Origin: Phascolomyces articulosus
Taxonomy: Eukaryota; Mucoromycota; Mucoromycetes; Mucorales; Lichtheimiaceae
NCBI GenBank assembly: GCA_025677815.1
Contig: JAIXMP010000023.1
Location: 496,001-560,000 of the forward strand
DNA: 64,000 nucleotides
Direction of reading: 5' to 3'
A model generated the notes under the pieces. The model was not told where the DNA came from, made no database searches, and worked only from the letters and a program-made list of their open reading frames with translations. Shown here one piece after another: positions 36,225 to 48,091 of the stretch (position 1 is its first letter; every line of letters begins with the position of its first letter). The translations under genes were made by a program, and so were the position numbers.

Positions 36225-38959
36225 TTAAGCTAAAGCTAAAACAATGGCTGTTCGAGAAGGAATATAAACTTGTATCCAATTTTGTCTACCATCCCAATCA
36301 CTTTGGGTTGTAAAATATTCACTGGCATTATCAATACGATTATGACCAAAGAATGCAGGATCATCCGAGTTGAGTACGAGATGTAATTTGCCTACCAAAT
36401 TGGTACCCACACGATAGTCTGCAAACGAATTGGTTGGATGGAAATTGAAAATGAATAAAAGATTGCCACGTTCAAAGACAATTACTTTGTCACCTTCATC
36501 TTTACGAGATACATAACCCTAATAAATACACATTACTATTGAATCAGTATATTGATATATAAAATGGCAGAGTTGATTATTCTTTTTTTTTCTCATTACC
36601 TGAGGTGAAGCCAACCAGCCATACTTTTCTTCTAAGTTTTGTACAGCTTTATCCCAATCGTTTAAATATTTATAACGCAACAATTCATCATCCAATACAT
36701 TCCACTGACGACGCGCATAATGGAAACTAGAGTTATTGCCTTGTCGAGGAAAATCAAGCCATTCTGGATGGCCAAACTCATTTCCTTCAAAGTTAAGATA
36801 ACCTTCACCTCCTAACCCGTGTGTAATAAGACGGATAAGTTTATGCAAGGCCATACCACGATCAATGATGGGTGTCCGATCTGTCAAGTCACTCATATTG
36901 GTATACATTTCCTTGTCCATGAGCCAAAAAGCAATGGTCTTGTCACCCACTAAAGCTTGGTCATGTGATTCACAATAAGTGATTGCGTTTTCCTTTTTTG
37001 AAGACATTTTAATTAGGTTTTTCAACAACAATATCAAAAGGATCAAGCGTTTTTTTTTTTAAAAAAAAAAGAAATATTTACCAAGTGCCTACGATTTGTC
37101 AATGTATGGATGATTTTGCCCATGTTCCAATCTTCATCTTTTTGTTCTTTTAATAACTTAATCCACATATCTGGAATGGCCATTGCCAATCGATAATCAA
37201 AACCTACACCACCTTCACGTACAGGTCGGCACGATCCCGGCATTCCCGAAACATCTGTAAAAATTGATATTTTTGAATAAATTAAGACCACAATCATACT
37301 CGATCATAATATATCATAAAAAACAAGTTTTTCAAGAATATGTATGTTGGAGAGGAAAAAGAGGGATTCACTAGATATAATTTATAGTTATATTACCTTC
37401 AGCAATTGTAATAACATCTGGATACTTGTCATGTAAAAACTTGTTTGCAAGCTGTAAATACATGACACCATCTTCATCCACCAAATCACCAAAGTACTCG
37501 TGATAATCTCCAGAAAAACCAAAAAGGATCCCATGATGTTTATATAACATGCTAGTCACACCATCAAATCTAAATCCATCAAATTGGTATTCATCCATCC
37601 AATAGCGTAAATTCGAAAGTAAGAATTGCATTACTGGCATATAACCATAATTAAATAAACGTGAATCCCATTGATCATGATGACCTCGGCCACCACTATG
37701 AAAGTAACAATTATCGGTTCCATCAAACATGTTTAATCCATCCAACACGTTGCTACTGGCATGGGAATGGACCACATCCAATAAGACGGTGATACCATAA
37801 CTATGTGCGACATCTACAAGTTCTTTCAGTTCTTCAGGTGTACCATAACGAGAAGAAGGAGCGAAAAAGGAAGTAACTTGATAACCAAAGGATGCATAAT
37901 AAGCATGTTCCATGATAGCCATTAATTGGATAGTATTGTATCCGAGATAGGCGATCCTCGGGATGATATTACGAGTGAACTCAGAATAGGTACCAATTCT
38001 TGGATCCGGTGAAGAAATACCAACTAGATGTTATTTTTATATTGAATTAGAAACAGGTCTTTTTTTTTCATAATGACAGTAATAATAGTAATAATAATAG
38101 GTTACCATGAGCTTCATAAACACGAAGACTTGTTGGACGTTTTGGGCGAGAATGCTTGAACTGGTATGGTTTATCTGGGTTCCAAAAAACAGCATCGTAC
38201 GCAGGACTTGTATCCAAGTCTTGTGTGACACGACGAATCCATGCAGGTAATCGATATAATCTCTCACCCTCGGGAGTTGTTATTGTTATCTATATTTATA
38301 TTGATTGGTTATTTTGTTCAACAGTAACAAGAACCTCATCGTTGGATAAAGAAACCCCATTTTTGTTGATAAAGTAGTACCAACCTTGACTTTACTATTA
38401 TGAGCGATTACTGGTACTCCCGAAGAGGTTGGCCCAAGCACAATTTCAAACACCCCATTATCGATCTTTTTCATTGGGTTGGCTTCCACGTCCCATTTAT
38501 CTATTTTCATCATCATTTGGAAGAAAACGGATATGATTAACCTTAACTTTTTTTTTCATTCCGATTCCCATTTTTTTGATACTGATCCTCCACTTACTGA
38601 AATCTCCAACAAGACTTGCTGTTGTAGCATTAGGAACCCATTCACGATAAATGATAGTACCATCCTTGGCAACATTGAATCCAAAATAATGATGACCATT
38701 CGTAAACGATTCAAAACCACCTTCTTCTTCGATCTTGGCTTCGAATGTTTTATAATGAGCATATCTATCATATAATAAACATGAATATTTGTTTTACTCT
38801 CCTCGCATCTTCATCATGCAACAATACTATATACCTTGTGCGTAAATCAGGTATAAAAGGATCAAGCCAAGGATCCAATACTGCGAGACCGGTACCATCT
38901 GCTGGCATGGTTAAAACGCGTCCAGGCTCAACTTCGGTATCAAATGTATCTACCACCAT
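36225..38959 (-). CDS. GLC3: 1,4-alpha-glucan (glycogen) branching enzyme
   Basis: Eight exons (38835-38959, 38598-38764, 38385-38500, 38106-38289, 37397-38023, 37082-37254, 36600-36992, 36225-36518) give 692 aa, normal for eukaryotic branching enzymes (about 700). It has a CBM48-like N-terminal module ([17 protein letters not shown]), then a GH13 barrel: [10 protein letters not shown] (Asp280), [10 protein letters not shown] with nucleophile Asp351, TIAEG with acid/base Glu406 and [11 protein letters not shown] with Asp475. The enzyme cuts alpha-1,4 chains and re-attaches them by alpha-1,6 bonds in glycogen. Intron 3 uses a GTTGGT donor, weaker than the others, and is required to join VK to [13 protein letters not shown]. 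It is divergent from the Yrb30-like gene with 283 bp between starts. Confidence 0.95.
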
Positions 38960-39242
38960 TGTTGAAAGTAGAAGAAAAAAATATGTAAAGAAGAAGAAAA
39001 AATGAGAGAAAAAAAAACAGAAAGCAAATAAAAGGGAAAGAAAGGAACCCAACAAAAAAAAAAAGAAAAAAGATACCAACAAAATGATTATTTGTTGGGT
39101 TAGAGTACTTTGCCGTTCACTCATGCACTTGACATTGATTCCACTTTTGGTAAGTACTTCTCGACCCAATATTTTTTTTCTTTCTTCTCTTTCGCAGCAA
39201 CCCAACCTTTATTTTTCAATTATACCATAAACAACAACAAAA

Positions 39243-40520
39243 ATGTCACTTGAAGATCTATTTGGTAAATTAGCAATGCAAACTGTGAATACAGTTTCAA
39301 GAATTGCTATTAGTCATGCTACCAATGCAGCTATTGTAAGTATGCTTTTCTTATGTTGATAAATAAATAAAAAAACTAAATCTGTTTCTTTTTATATAAA
39401 GCGAGGTGTTACTGGTTACATTACGCAGCAACCCAAAGATAAACGTGAATCAGATGAACTCAAAGCATTACAGCGTCAATTCGATCTCAAGATTAGAAAT
39501 CTAAAACCAACGATTGATATCATTGCTCGAAGTGTAGCTGACGGCAACAAAGATCTGGAACCTGCTTTGGAATTATGTAACGACTTGAAACGGGATATTG
39601 ATGCGTTTGCTCAAGAAATGAGAGATTATTATAATGCTAGTGACAACCAAAAGAAGGGGGATCATGGTAAAGATACAACAACAACCAATGGTTATGTACG
39701 AACACGTCTCAAGACACTGTTGGCTGCGGTCGATGTATCTGTTCCATCTCTTCATTTGGCTTTACGTAGTCTTGAATCACCTTCTGACAAGAAACATATC
39801 TCGAGTTCCAAATTATTACAGGCCTCAGCGATTCTGAAAAAGACAAGAAAATGTATTCTTCAATTACGACTTTATTCTTTGTTTGCTGCGAATATCCGTG
39901 ACGAATCAGCTGAAGGATTTACATGGAAAGAAGAATTTGCAAAGTGTCAATTGCAAATTCATCCTACGACGAACAAGAAGGATAGTTTTGGTTATGAACT
40001 TCAATTAACGGAAGATGTCAATGATGGACGATATCATGAAGAAGGTGAAGCACCTCATACATTGACGATTGATTTGGCCAATGTGAAAAAAATGCATTAT
40101 ACTCGCAGTGGTGCGCTTCTTAACATTGAAGATTCCAAGGCGCCTGTATTGGTACTCAAGGTGATGAAAGAAAAAAAGGAGGATAAAGGGGATGAAAAAG
40201 TAGGTAGCATTGAAGTCAGAGAAGAGAATCCTGAGATTGCTCAAAGTGAACTCGAACAAGCTGATTGGTATGCAGTGGAAATTTGGAACAATGGTGACGA
40301 AGATAATGAGGATAGTGATGAAGAGGATGAAAAAGAAGACAAAGAGAACAAGACGGATCAAACATCAAAGACAACGAAATTACGAGGAGAAAAACAGATT
40401 GATCAACCATCACTTTTATTACTTGAATCAGTGATAAAACTGGCACTCTTGGAAACATCGGAACAACTGGATCATTTGGATGCTTCGGATGACCTTATTG
40501 ATTTGTACATGGCAGAATAA
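39243..40520 (+). CDS. Yrb30-like RanGTP-binding protein
   Basis: Two exons (39243-39335, 39402-40520) give 403 aa. The start MSLEDLFGKLAMQTVNTVSR and the helical segment LKALQRQFDLKIRNLKPTID followed by PALELCNDLKRDIDAFAQEM match what I recall of the fungal RanGTP-binding family that includes Yrb30. A strongly acidic tract lies near residues 340-370 (DEDNEDSDEEDEKEDKE). The yeast protein binds Ran-GTP and is a shuttling cytosolic protein. Here the role is inferred from family membership, which I hold with moderate confidence since no short invariant motif defines it. Confidence 0.65.
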
Positions 40521-40613
40521 TAACGGAAAAGAAGAGGGGTAAAAAAAAATCTCTATGTATACCTATAACTACCACTACTACTGTTTATTGCTAGTGCTAC
40601 TACAAGGATCAAT

Positions 40614-42031
40614 TTAAAAAATAGTACCATCGCTCTATAAATATGTGTCGATTTGTAAATTAGTTATATACATATATAAGACCAATAAAGAATATATGTC
40701 TTTTTATTTGCGGGTATAACAAAATAATATTTACCTGGATAACAATGGGTGGACCAGCTGTATCTGGACGTAATTTAGCAGCAATTTCACGGCCTGCGGT
40801 CCAAGAACCACTTTCTAATACTTGTGCCAATTTTAATTTTTGGCCAAATCGAATTTCCATAGCTTTGTGGACCTTGTCAAGGTAAACCACCGTCAATGCG
40901 CGCCATTCAACAATAGCAGGATCAGAACCTTCAAATGAAGGTAAAGCACCATCAGCACCAGCACCACCTCGTTTTGCCACTTCTGGCTTAAGTGTAAGTA
41001 AGCCATGATCTACCAACAACCCACCATTACGGTATTCGGGCAAACCAGTCATTTGTTCGACTCCTTCCACTGTCATATCAAGACATGATTCAATCACTTC
41101 AATCAAGGAATACGTAAGCCATTGGGAGAGTTTATGGAAGGGCACCAAATTGTCAGGGGATGCATCACCTAAACAAGTGCATGGCCATACATCACCTAAT
41201 TGAACGCCCTCTATTTCAATACGAGCAGGCCATATACCACCCAAACTCATGACAGCTTTCCATAATTTTTCAATGGGGATGGTTTTTGCGTTTTCCTTGT
41301 TGTTGTCATCCAATAGGTAGTCAATAAGATTACCAGGACGAACAATACCATTTGTTACTGGGAAGTAAGTGGGCTGGTCTTGTATCACAGTAGCCAATTT
41401 ATTCAAAAGTTGGGAACGACCTTCTAAACCAACCATTGGATTACTATCAGAAACTTGGAATCCTTTTGTCATGCGCTCCACCGTAACTCTGCTGAGTCCG
41501 TTTGCTAGTTTTTTTAATGCAGGATTTTGTTAGTTTTCCTCCTTTTTCCCACACTTTTATTTATTTATTTATTTTCAAAATACCATCCACATGATCAGTC
41601 GCGTCGTCTCCGGCAAAATAGCCCTTCAAGAACATATCGACAGAAGCAATAGCCAATCCTTCTGACCGACCAATTTGTTTTCCATCCTTTTTTGTATATT
41701 TCCATTGTTGTCCAGCACCTGCGTCCACCAAAACAGAAACAATCACTAAATCTACCATTTTACGAGCCAATTCAATACCCGGCTCTTGTTTGGAACGCCA
41801 TTCCTCATATGTTTCACCCAAGTGTCGTAAACGAGAGTGAGGCGGAATCTTGCTAACATCCGAGAATCGTCGATGCGTTAAATCTTCAATATGATCAACA
41901 ATTTTATCGATTTTGGTTTCATCGATATCAAAATAACAAAGTTTGCCTTGCTGTGCTTTTTCATAGACTTGATAACATCGATCACGAATCGAACTGAGTG
42001 TACGTAAATAATCTTGAGGAAGAATGGTCAT
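40614..42031 (-). CDS. URC4: Uracil catabolism protein Urc4/Urg3 (DUF1688)
   Basis: Three exons (41584-42031, 40735-41504, 40614-40634) give 412 aa. DUF1688 hallmarks are VSVLVDAGAGQQWKY, GRSEGLAIASVDMFLKG, SNPMVGLEGRSQLLNKL and the very C-terminal GPPIVIQ plus SDGTIF. The last six residues and stop come from a 21-nt terminal exon; without it the frame runs into intron sequence with an unrelated tail. In yeasts of the URC pathway, Urc4 is needed to use uracil as nitrogen source; its enzymatic step is not established. GATA-type motifs upstream fit nitrogen control. It converges with the Yrb30-like gene, with 93 bp between stops. Confidence 0.9.
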
Positions 42032-42200
42032 TTTGTTGTTGTATGTATGTGTATATGTAATAGGAAGAAAGAAAAAGGAGGAAGAGAGGGAAAAGAAGGG
42101 TAAGAAAAAAGAAGATTATTATTGTAATCTGTTTTTTTATTATTTCTGAAAATGGAGCCTATATTGGTAATATGAAGCTGGTTTGCATAAAAGTATTGTC

Positions 42201-42330
42201 TATTATCAGCCTATCAGCTGATAAGCAATTTATTTTTTATGCGGTGAATGAATTAACCGATTATTTTCTGTCCTGTTTTATCATTTCTCCCCTTTGATAA
42301 CGCCAACAACGCACTTTGATAGATAACAAA
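42201..42330. promoter_or_regulatory. GATA-motif cluster upstream of URC4
   Basis: About 170-300 bp upstream of the URC4 ATG there are repeated GATA/TATC cores: TTATCA and CTATCAGCTGATAAG at 42204-42225 (with a perfect 12-bp palindrome TATCAGCTGATA at 42212-42223), TTATCA near 42279, TTTGATAAC at 42293-42301 and GATAGATAAC near 42318-42327. Fungal nitrogen regulators of the AreA/Nit2/Gln3 family bind GATAA/GATAG, often as close pairs. Binding here is inferred from motif and gene function. Confidence 0.45.
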
Positions 42331-42989
42331 TCAGATTTAAAAACTATTTTATTTCATTATTGAAAATGATTACATTCATCATCCATGGTATTTATGGATT
42401 CAACTCATACTTTTAATAGAATATTTGCTATTTTTTGTACAATGAGAAAAAATTGACGTTCAAGAGATACGTATAAAAATAATGTTATATATTAAGGTTC
42501 TATATAACAAAGTGTGGGAAAGAAGGATCGAGTTTGCATATACATATAGTTGGTTGAGAAAAAAGTTTAGTTTCTATTGTGATTATACTGTTGGTATTTT
42601 AACCCACATGGTAGTATTAGAATATATCAATAGTCAGTTTACAGTTCAAAAGAGAATACAATGCCTCGTTGTTGTTGCTGTTTGTTATACCTATTATGAT
42701 AACTCAAACGATTGTTTGTCAGGAAGAATCTTAATAACGAGTCTAGAGTCAATGGTTTCTTGAAACAACCGAGAATAGTTCCTTCTGTAATATTATCAAA
42801 TAGTGAGTTAGAGTTTCACAAATGACTCCCCCATTGTAGCATTGATTACCATTAGCTTTTTGTTCCTTTTGGAACTCTATCGATTGTGCTTTTTATTAAC
42901 ATGTGTGAACACTAAAATAAAAAAAAAGAAAATACAAATAGTAAACGGAAGAGAAATGCAGAGTAATAAATTTCTATATTTTTTTATAA

Positions 42990-43535
42990 AATGCTTCTAC
43001 AATATTATTGTGGAGGTGGCATTTGATCGTTTTTGCAGCAGTATTGGAATTTCAGGTAAACCATTCCATTTACAGATCCCTTCATATGGTTCATCCAAAA
43101 TAATTTCCTTGGATGGATATGCTTTTTCAATTAGTTCGCAACAATGTTCTGTCTGTTGAAGTGTTTCGCAATAGTATCCCCTTTATTGTATTTCTCCCCC
43201 ATCTTGAACCAGGACAACATCAGGAGGTGAGGTCATTAAAATACCACCGATCATTATAATAGCAGCCTAAATAAAAGTAGAATTGGATGAAACCATTATG
43301 CGTGCGAGAATATAAGCATGAATACGTAAGAAAAAAAAAGTAGAAAAGCAATAATAACCCATACTTATATGTTAATTTATATTTGAAAATTATAGTGACA
43401 TCAAGATTATTACCTCCTAATCATCAAGTCCTATGATGACTTTTGTTGCTACGGATGCTTTATTTATCAACTCAGGGGCTTATACGTAGCTTATCAGTTT
43501 TTACGGCTCGTGCGAAATCCTCCTTAAGATGAAAA
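42990..43535 (-). pseudogene. Relic of an intron-containing gene, unrecognised
   Basis: On the minus strand, segments read VIFHLKEDFARAVKTDKLRI, then after a frame change ELINKASVATKVIIGLDD, a stop, and a GTAATA donor. A TTTTATTTAG acceptor near 43268 opens AAIIMIGGILMTSPPDVV and LVQDGGEIQ, a TAA, then CETLQQTEHCCELIEKAYPS, KEIILDEPYEGICKWNGLPE and a stop. The splice signals and protein-like composition survive, but at least two stops and one frameshift break it. I could not assign a family. Confidence 0.45.
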
Positions 43536-45150
43536 ATGACTCTGTGGTGAGAAGTTCAAGTGTAACACTCAAGAGAAAATTCAACATAAAACTTCTATTT
43601 ATGCACCAATACTCCCTATTTCTCTGTGCATTCCTGTAAAACTGTATCACAGGAGGATTTTCTTTAATGGGATTCCTTCAGTTTATCCCCTTTGGTTTTG
43701 AACCCGATACCTATGATTTTTTCTAGCGGCAAAGAAAATACATTTCATGTCAACAAGGTGGAGTGTCGTGAACTGCCAAATTAACATATGTGTATAAATA
43801 ATGTCCGCTATTTCTGAAGCATTTGGTAACCTAGCAACTCTACCATTTCTACCCATTTTGTAATACATATCGTTTCCAGCCCTATTACTTGACATGTGCT
43901 TGTTATCTGGTCATAGTGTATTATTTTTTCTAACAGCACACTGCCGTCGTTGTTACTTATACTAGTAACAATACCAAGGACACAAGAAGTATCACTTTGT
44001 CTTGTTTAAAATGGAATTTCATAAAACCATACAAATTAGATGCTATGTAGTTATATATTTAGACTATGAACAACAACATGGACGCTAAATTCGTAGTATA
44101 TAATTTTTTTATTGGATATCAACAATTGTATATAGTGCCCCGATTTATTATAATAAAATGGAAGTACGTGATGCATATTATAGTGGTAAATTCCCGCTTA
44201 GGAAAGGGCGGGTTTTATCAGACATATCTTTATGTTTAAAATACTAGAAAGCAAGAAGTGTAATTTATGGCAAAGAATTTTTAATAGTAAAACTATGAAA
44301 CACTATAGAGTAGAATATTCACTAAAGAATAAAGTAAAAAAAAATAATCTAACTATCGACAACAAGAAATACAAACCTTATCTAGTGCTGCTTATATAAT
44401 AGCCCTTTGCTAGTACTCAAACAAAGAAAAAACGATTGCCAGTTTGTCTTGGTTTATCCAGGGTTGAATTGGTAAGCGAAACTATTAAGCAAGCCACTTA
44501 TCAGTTGGAGGGTTATACCTGAGGGTCATTTTAATCTGTTACCGATATTAACGGGCAGCAGCCAACAAATGTCAACACATAACGGACAATTTTAAAAATA
44601 CATACAATACTTTTAGAACACAAGCGCTTGATAATAAAAATGATATAATGTTTATTATATTGAGACGTGTATTTATTTATTGATAATTGTCATTTTATAA
44701 TTTAATGTAAATATATAACTGTTATTACACTTAAATGGTGCCAAATAGGTTCATACAAACCGAGAAAACCCATTTCAATAAGTTATTCTCACTGTAGATA
44801 GTATAGAATAGTACGTTAAATGATATAGAATCTTTATGTATTATATGATCATCCTATAGACAAAACAAAATAAGTAAATTACCATATAAATCATTATTGC
44901 AACACTATACACTTCATAATATTATGAATTATTTGCGTTGTATGATGATATGATATTTCCTAAATAAATTTGATTATCCACTTTTTCTTCCTTTCTTTCA
45001 TCCTACACAGAATGATAAAAAAAAGACATTGGTTGACTTTTAACGCTACTATTCTGTCACACGCAAAAATAATGCATGGAAAGTTCGAAATAGAGAAATG
45101 TAAAAACACCAAAATGGATAATATTCAAATGGTGGTACGACATAAAGAAG

Positions 45151-45372
45151 TTATCGACCGAAAGGTCTGACCTTGGGTAAAAACGTAACGCCGAGTCGGA
45201 TTTCACTAAATTTAGCCCACATATCTTTAGCGAACCCTGATTTTTTTTTTCTCGGTGTCGGGAACAAAAAAGGGGTAAAGGAGCAAAGCTCTGTATTAGG
45301 CAGAGTTGTCATAAAGTCACCCAAAACTTTTTTTTTTTTTTTCATCGCGTCCCCCTTCAGGAACCGATTCAT
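45151..45372 (-). other. GC-richer coding-like block, possible repeat relic
   Basis: A 73-codon minus-strand frame (MNRFLKGDAMKKKKKVLGDF... ending FLPKVRPFGR) and an 80-codon plus-strand frame over the same bases stand out in composition from the AT-rich surroundings. The block ends about 150 bp before the glucosylceramide synthase start. It may be a remnant of a dispersed repeat or part of the promoter; nothing in it identifies a protein family. Confidence 0.3.
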
Positions 45373-45522
45373 ATACTATTATATACTTATAGTGACAAGT
45401 GTTTTTTTTATATAAACGTAAGAAAACCTTTTACACAAGGATATGAAATGATAAAAAAGATGAAGCTCGATTTATTAAAATGAAATGTTATTTATTTCTT
45501 TTATTCGATCCAGGTTTTTTCA

Positions 45523-46976
45523 ATGGACCATGAGATAAATGTGGATCCCAGTACATTAGCAACAGTAATAGGTTGGTTGCTTCTGACATGGCATGCGTTT
45601 TTAATTTTCCTTAGTCTGTTGGGTCAATATGTTACGTAAGTTTATTTTTAAAGTGTTGGTGGAAGGAGATAGAGAGAGAGAAAAGGAGGAGGAGGGTGAA
45701 AATAATGCCAAGAAGATTGCTATAGTTGAAGAGTTGACACACGCAGTTGTTAGCCAAACCCGGTATACACGGAAACCCAGCCCACAATCCAGCAACCTAG
45801 GCCAAGATGCACCTGGTGTATCTATATTACGACCACTTAAAGGCGTTGACCTTGAACTGACCGAAAATCTTCGATCCTCATTTGAACAACGCTATCCAAA
45901 ATTCGAAATCATTTATTCAGTAGCAAAAAAAGACGATCCAGCGGTGTCTGTAGTTCATCAACTTATGAAAGAATATCCTAATGTAGATTGTCGGCTTATC
46001 ATAGGTAAAAGGAAACCTTTTTTTGTGTATGTGTGTGTGTGAAAATGGAGGGCGATTTTTGTTTGGGGGTACACGTTAGTTAACGATTTTACTATGATGA
46101 TGATTAGGTGATCGTCAAGTGGGAATTAATCCCAAAGTCAACAACATGATAAAGTCGTACGAAAGTGCTCAATATGATATTGTCTGGATTCTTGACTCAA
46201 ACGTACACGTGGATCGCGATACCTTGGGACGTTCAGTGGACGAGTTGATGCAACCTGGTATAGGTCTTGTTCATCATTTACCTGTTGCTATGCAACCTAC
46301 GAGTTATGCAGCTGAAGTCGAACATTTATTTTTGGATACGAACCATGCGAAAATGTATTTGGCTATCAACCAAGTCGGGCTTGCATCCTGTGTGATGGGG
46401 AAATCCAACCTGTATCGGCGCTCAGATCTTGATCGTGCAGGAGGATTAGGCGCGTTTGCACAATATATGGCAGAAGATAACATTATAGGAGAAGCATTGT
46501 GGCACCAAGGCCTTCGTCATCGTATGAGTGCGGATTCAGCTTGCCAAGTGTTGGGGCGTATTACACCTTCTGAATACTGTCGGCGGCGTGCACGCTGGGT
46601 TCGTTTACGTAAATATATTGTTACAGCAGCTACTTTGACTGAACCCTTCACGGAATCCATTGTATGTATTCTTATGGGAGCCACAGGAGCGCATATTTTA
46701 TTTGGAACCCCTTTGTTTCGTTATTTTATCTTGCATTGGTTAGCATGGTTTGTGAATGATTGTCTATTATATCGGACATTGGTTCATACGGCATCGTATG
46801 CTCGAAAACCTCATCAGCCACTAGGTCTTTATCAGTTCGCACGTGCTTGGATATCTCGCGAAGTACTGGCACTTCCCCTCTACTTGTACGCTATGGCTGG
46901 GACCCGGATTACGTGGCGTGGTCAAGACTATCGATGCCTTAGTGATGGTACAGCTGTACCTATCGCAAAAAGCTAG
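45523..46976 (+). CDS. Ceramide glucosyltransferase (glucosylceramide synthase)
   Basis: Three exons (45523-45635, 45754-46004, 46108-46976) give 410 aa. The N-terminal membrane anchor is TVIGWLLLTWHAFLIFLSLL. GT21 signatures follow: PGVSILRPLKGVDLELTENL, the metal-binding Asp151 region WILDSNVHVD, the AEDN acidic pair (Glu244-Asp245) and the RxxRW motif at 281-285 (RRRARWVRLR). The C-terminal part has hydrophobic membrane-associated segments (VCILMGATGAHILFGTPLF, ILHWLAWFVNDCLL). It transfers glucose from UDP-glucose to ceramide at the ER/Golgi, giving the glucosylceramide of fungal membranes. For exon 2 the acceptor TTGTTAG at 45753 is the one that keeps phase; nearer AGs introduce stops. 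Confidence 0.92.
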
Positions 46977-47285
46977 AACAGATTTTCTTTTTTTTTTATG
47001 TAGTAGTAACAGTAATAATAATAATAATAATAATAGTAATAGCTATTCTCTATTTCCTTTTTTCTTGTATCATTTTGATTTTTTTATCTTAAATAGTTGG
47101 AAACATTTTCTTTCTAATACATAATCATTCTTTAATACAGTATTTGTTTTTTTATTTATTTATTTGTTCAATTTTGTACAAAAAAAAGTAGTTTTTTTTT
47201 TCATTTGGAGGGGGTAGGAAAGAAATATCAACAAATCACACCAAAAAAGAGTGTGAGAAAATGGTAAAGAGAATAGACGGGTTGT
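46977..47285. other. Convergent 3' flanks
   Basis: 3' ends of the glucosylceramide synthase (+) and the C2-domain gene (-). It contains an (AAT/AGT)n tract at about 47006-47040 and several T runs. No gene. Confidence 0.6.
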
Positions 47286-48091
47286 TTATTCAGCTTGGAA
47301 AGAAACTTGGAAGTGAACTTCGCCATGGTCAGAGAGACCAAGATGGGCGGGAAGCTTGACCCAGGTATCAAGAGGCTCACCTTCGAAGACAGAGTCAAAC
47401 TTGAAATCGGCATCACCAATCTTTTCAGTGTCCAATTTATCCTTGTCAAGAACCTTGAAGTAGATCTTGTGGTCCTTGGAACCTTCTTCAATGTTGAAGG
47501 TGAAGGTTTCGTCCCAGTTGGGTTCAGTGGCGTTCTTTTGAACAGAGGTCTTTTGCTTGTATTCCTTGTTGAGCCAGAGTTCACTATTCGTTATGTAAAA
47601 AAGAATAACCAGATTATCAATTTTGTTTGCTTCTGTGTCAATAACACGACTCTTTTCACTTGAACAATTATAAGATGATATATAATAATAGCTATATTTC
47701 CTTCATTCTTCTGCTTTCCCTAACATCTTGTTTAAATATTCATATAACACTTACACAAAGGGGTCATTCTATAAATATTAAAGTAAAAAGTATAAGTAAA
47801 GGTATTCAAAAAGAAAAAAACACGCGACTCATACTATAGTGATAGCGCGTAATCATCAAGAACTCCCTTTTCTTTCTCTCTCTTTTCCACCAACCCAATA
47901 GTATTTATATAAACTTACGTGACCAAGAGTATCTTCGTTCTTCAAGCCTTTGGCTTCAACTATATACCAATAGAATGATAATATGATCAATAAACGTTTT
48001 TCATTTTAACAAGTCAATAACACATATATATATCACACTTACTAACGCGGACGGTCAAGACACCTTTGGGGTTAGAGCGGGAAGAGAGCAT
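47286..48091 (-). CDS. Small single C2-domain protein
   Basis: Four exons (48043-48091, 47919-47959, 47755-47768, 47286-47583) give 133 aa, all of it one C2 domain. Motifs are GVLTVRVIEAKGLKNEDTLG at the start, NDPFV with the first calcium-ligand Asp, WDETFTFNIEEG in mid-domain, and KVLDKDKLDTEKIGDADF carrying further Asp ligands. The C-terminus HFQVSFQAE closes the sandwich. The third exon is only 14 nt and encodes NDPF plus two bases of Val; skipping it would remove the ligand loop and shift phase. Stand-alone C2 proteins bind phospholipid membranes in a calcium-dependent way; partner and site are unknown. Confidence 0.85.

Larger units (their letters stand above)
42331..45522. other. Sparse stretch between URC4 and glucosylceramide synthase
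   Basis: AT-rich, with three items of note: a minus-strand gene relic (43000-43535, separate entry), a hairpin-like CCCGC...GCGGG near 44192-44211, and a GC-richer coding-like block at 45151-45372 (separate entry). I see no intact gene. Confidence 0.5.

Noticed and set aside
44192..44211. CCCGC...GCGGG hairpin as a terminator
   Set aside because: A lone short stem in intergenic nuclear DNA with no gene ending nearby; probably chance.
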